Position numbers and translations under genes: made by a program. Below the pieces are notes generated by a model. That model was not told where the DNA came from and did not search any database. It worked only from the letters and a program-made list of their open reading frames with translations. This document shows positions 40,466 through 42,721 of a stretch of DNA of 42,721 nucleotides, piece by piece. The DNA comes from Lachnospiraceae bacterium UBA5902 (lineage in GTDB: Bacteria > Bacillota > Clostridia > Lachnospirales > Lachnospiraceae), in NCBI GenBank assembly GCA_002431865.1, contig DJEI01000109.1, forward strand, positions 7,447 through 50,167, written 5' to 3'. The first letter of the stretch is position 1. The number at the start of each line of letters is the position of its first letter.

Positions 40466-41093
40466 AATTGCGATCGCGAAGATGATCGCGATGAATCTTC
40501 GCGTGGCAAATTATGATGCGGTAATTTATGAAGATGGATCGGAAGCAGCAAAGGGCTTAGAGCAGGATCATGCATATGACCTTGCTCTGTTAGACGTGAT
40601 GGTTCCTGGCATGGATGGATTCACATTGCTTCCGATCGTGCGTGAGTATGGAATTCCGGTTATATTCTTAACAGCAAAGGATGATCTGGCATCGAAGATT
40701 CAGGGTTTAAAGGGCGGAGCGGAAGATTATATTGTAAAGCCATTCGAGGTGCTGGAGCTTCTGGTGCGGATTGAGAAGGTGCTGGCACGCACAAAACCGG
40801 AAGATCATACATTATCGGTGTTGAATTTGGAGATTGACTTCGAACAGCATACCGTCCGGCAGGACGGCAAAGAGGTTTCATTAAAACCAATGGAATTTGA
40901 GCTTCTGTCCGTACTTGCCAAAAACAAAAACCGCGCGATATCCAGAGAGAACCTGCTTCGCATGGTCTGGGGCGTCGAATATATGGGTGAGACACGTACC
41001 GTGGATGTCCATATTGGACAGCTTCGGAAGAAACTGAACCTGGCAGATCATATTAAGACTGTATCAAAGCTTGGATACAGATTGGAGGAGTAA
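40431..41093 (+). CDS. OmpR/PhoB-family response regulator
   Basis: A two-domain transcription regulator of 220 residues. The receiver domain (about 4-115) has the acidic pair Glu10-Asp11, the phosphorylated Asp55 (LALLDVMVPGMDG), Thr in IFLTAKDD and Lys in YIVKPFE. The winged-helix effector (about 125-220) has VSLKPMEFELLSVLAKN and the recognition helix region TRTVDVHIGQLRKKL. ATG 40431 is preceded by AAAGGAGAAGGA and lies inside pgaD (35-base overlap, different frame), so it must be transcribed with the synthase genes. The kinase gene follows after one base. Likely autoregulation of the pga locus is inference. Confidence 0.95.
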   Translation: MQKTRILIVEDEIAIAKMIAMNLRVANYDAVIYEDGSEAAKGLEQDHAYDLALLDVMVPGMDGFTLLPIVREYGIPVIFLTAKDDLASKIQGLKGGAEDYIVKPFEVLELLVRIEKVLARTKPEDHTLSVLNLEIDFEQHTVRQDGKEVSLKPMEFELLSVLAKNKNRAISRENLLRMVWGVEYMGETRTVDVHIGQLRKKLNLADHIKTVSKLGYRLEE

Positions 41094-41094
41094 G

Positions 41095-42516
41095 TTGAAG
41101 CTTCAAACATGGATTACATGGCTTTGCTGCATGGCGGTTTTAATTGCAACAATTATTGTGGATGTACTTGTATGGAATGTCGAACGTAAAAATATTATGA
41201 GTGAGGCGACTTCAAATGCCTTAAATGAGATGTATTCGCTGGCAGATGCATATAACCAGACATTTGAGAGAAGCCAGTTTACTGGTAATTCGGATGAAGT
41301 CATGGATGTACGACTGCAGTATTTCTTCAAGACCAGATTGGACGAATATACGATCTGCGTCCGTTACCGGGAGATAGATGGCACTCTGGTCAATGATGCC
41401 GAACACGGGTATTTTGTGTATAATCATACGGTTCTTTCTCTGGAGGATATTGAGAATAACAATTATGAACCACTTTCGAATGAAATGATTTCCTATGGAA
41501 ACCTGCGCTATCAGGACTCCGAATATCTGATCTGTAAATATACAACGAAGAACAGGTTAAGCATCTATCATCTGACGTGTATTGATTATGCAAAGGATAA
41601 ACTGCGGAATCTGACGATCTATATGATTGTGATCACACTTATTGTCATAGTTGTAATGAGTTTTATCGTTGCATTGATTCTCCGGCATAGCCTTCGGTCG
41701 CTCAAGGAGTTGAATGCGACAGCCGCGGATATTGCAAAGGGAAATTATAACAAGCGTGTGAATGTCAGGGGAAAGAATGAAATCGCGACACTTGGCACGA
41801 CCTTCAATCAGATGGCGGAAGCTGTTGAGACACGTACGAAGTCGTTGGAGGAATCAGAACGGCAGAAGACACTTTTCATGGGGAATCTGACACATGAGCT
41901 GAAAACCCCGCTTGCCGCTATCTCCGGGTATGCACAGACTTTGCTTACCGTGCGGCTGGATGAGGCAGATCAAGCCGAGGCACTTGTCTATATCGACGAG
42001 GAATGTAAGCGGCTTGAACGTCTGTCAAAGAAGATGCTTCGTCTGCTGGAGCTTGATACGGAGCAGAAACTGGAATTGCATGAGATTCCGGTCAGACAGC
42101 TCTTTGAGCGGACGGAGCGTTTGTGCCAGAAGATGCTAGAGACAAAAGATATTAAGCTTCAGTATGAGGAACACGGTGAGAGTTTTCCGGTAGAGGAAGA
42201 TCTGATGACCGAGGTGCTCATCAATCTCGTGGATAACGCCAATAAGGCAAGCAAGCAGGGAGATACGATCAGGCTGATTGCGAAAGAACAGCAGATTCTG
42301 GTGCAGGATACAGGGTGTGGCATCCCGGAAGAGGAACAAAAGAAGATTCTGGAGCCTTTTTATATGATTGACAAATCGCGAAGCCGGAAAAACGGTGGTG
42401 CCGGCTTGGGACTGGCGCTTACGGCATTGATCTTGAAACGGCATGATGTGACACTGGCAATCGAGAGTGAAGAAGGAAAAGGCACGACAATGATTTTGAA
42501 TTTTCCGGTGGGCTAA
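41095..42516 (+). CDS. Sensor histidine kinase, partner of the adjacent response regulator
   Basis: A membrane sensor kinase of 473 residues: membrane helix 1 (about 7-27), an extracytoplasmic sensor region of about 135 residues (28-165, no named domain recognised), membrane helix 2 (about 178-199), HAMP (about 200-252), HisKA with His267 (NLTHELKTPLAAISGYA), and HATPase with N box LINLVDNANKAS, G1 VQDTGCGIPEEE, F box EPFYMIDKSRS and G2 GGAGLGLAL. The start TTG at 41095 has GGAGG 6 bases upstream, inside the end of the regulator gene; an in-frame start farther upstream would overlap it more and lacks a ribosome site. The signal sensed is unknown. Confidence 0.94.
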   Translation: MKLQTWITWLCCMAVLIATIIVDVLVWNVERKNIMSEATSNALNEMYSLADAYNQTFERSQFTGNSDEVMDVRLQYFFKTRLDEYTICVRYREIDGTLVNDAEHGYFVYNHTVLSLEDIENNNYEPLSNEMISYGNLRYQDSEYLICKYTTKNRLSIYHLTCIDYAKDKLRNLTIYMIVITLIVIVVMSFIVALILRHSLRSLKELNATAADIAKGNYNKRVNVRGKNEIATLGTTFNQMAEAVETRTKSLEESERQKTLFMGNLTHELKTPLAAISGYAQTLLTVRLDEADQAEALVYIDEECKRLERLSKKMLRLLELDTEQKLELHEIPVRQLFERTERLCQKMLETKDIKLQYEEHGESFPVEEDLMTEVLINLVDNANKASKQGDTIRLIAKEQQILVQDTGCGIPEEEQKKILEPFYMIDKSRSRKNGGAGLGLALTALILKRHDVTLAIESEEGKGTTMILNFPVG

Positions 42517-42721
42517 GTTTGAGAGAGATAGCGATTATATTTGGGAATGTCGTACTTGTTGATTTGTATGAGCATAAATCTGATATATGATATTGGTAAT
42601 TGGTTGACTAAATGGCATATTGGGAGGATTCCTCCGGATATGTCATTTTTTATGTATCAAAGTAAGTTGAAAACTCAAACTGGATATTTATCTAAAAGTC
42701 CCGGAGCAGAAAATGGGTGTG
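42517..42721 (+). other. Non-coding tail after the kinase gene, with possible start of another gene
   Basis: About 200 bases with no confident gene. A weak promoter-like pair, TTGTAT (42564-42569) and TATGAT (42586-42591, 16-base spacer), precedes the hairpin listed separately. From the ATG at 42640 a frame stays open to the window end (27 codons), but its only GGGAGG (42622-42627) is 12 bases away and within the hairpin, so I do not call it as a gene. Confidence 0.35.
42610..42651 (+). terminator. Rho-independent terminator after the kinase gene
   Basis: AATGGCATAT (42611-42620) pairs with ATATGTCATT (42638-42647), with an inner GGAGGA/TCCTCC stem, and a T-run at 42646-42651. It closes the pgaCD two-component operon about 95 bases after the kinase stop. 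Confidence 0.8.

Overview
The window looks like chromosomal DNA of a motile, Gram-positive Clostridia member, most likely a Lachnospiraceae relative of Roseburia, Agathobacter or Lachnospira. The reasons are the Bacillus/Clostridium-type chemotaxis set (cheC and cheD present, cheY and cheZ absent here), ChW repeats, a choice-of-anchor A surface protein, TTG/GTG starts with strong Shine-Dalgarno sites, and A/T-rich promoters of the TTGnnn-17-TATAAT type. Genus is inferred from gene content, not demonstrated. No phage, insertion sequence, CRISPR array or rRNA gene is visible.

Layout. (1) 1-9092: the 3' end of a large flagellar/chemotaxis operon: cheB (cut by the window edge), cheA, cheW, cheC, cheD, a small membrane protein, sigD, a FapA/DUF342 protein, a small soluble protein, a membrane-anchored coiled-coil protein in the position of Bacillus swrB, and a protein carrying only the N-terminal domain of MltG. 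A terminator closes it. (2) 9074-11007: rpsB-tsf, with a promoter placed inside that terminator. (3) 11040-18663: a HAD phosphatase, a heterodimeric ABC exporter with one degenerate ATP site, a choice-of-anchor A surface protein on a Thr/Glu stalk, and a secreted GHL10 glycosidase-like protein with ChW repeats. (4) 18668-27427: the rimP-nusA-rnpM-ylxQ-infB-rbfA-nrnA-truB-ribF operon behind an attenuator-like leader, ending in a tRNA-Arg(CCG) that overlaps ribF, then a membrane-anchored unknown protein. (5) 27447-35052: housekeeping genes on both strands: Lrp-type regulator, pseudouridine synthase, divergent LigA, MetA-type homoserine acetyltransferase, SpoVB-like flippase, cysteine desulfurase, PHP histidinol phosphatase. 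(6) 35196-38616: gap, pgk and tpiA, the lower-glycolysis cluster. (7) 38698-42516: a proteobacterial-type pgaC-pgaD synthase pair overlapping an OmpR-type response regulator and its sensor kinase.

How the parts fit. The cheB-sigD block is a signalling and motility module. The translation operons (rpsB-tsf; rimP to ribF) and the glycolytic cluster show the biased codon choice of highly expressed genes. The most system-like accessory unit is the pgaCD plus two-component locus, which reads as a compact, self-regulated exopolysaccharide (poly-N-acetylglucosamine-like) synthase without a visible deacetylase. The most unusual nucleic-acid arrangements are a terminator hairpin whose 3' arm contains the ribosome site of the next gene (15441-15489), a promoter whose -35 sits in a terminator loop (9063-9102), and a CDS stop codon lying inside a tRNA (26625-26634). 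Everything was read by eye; no alignments or database searches were run.
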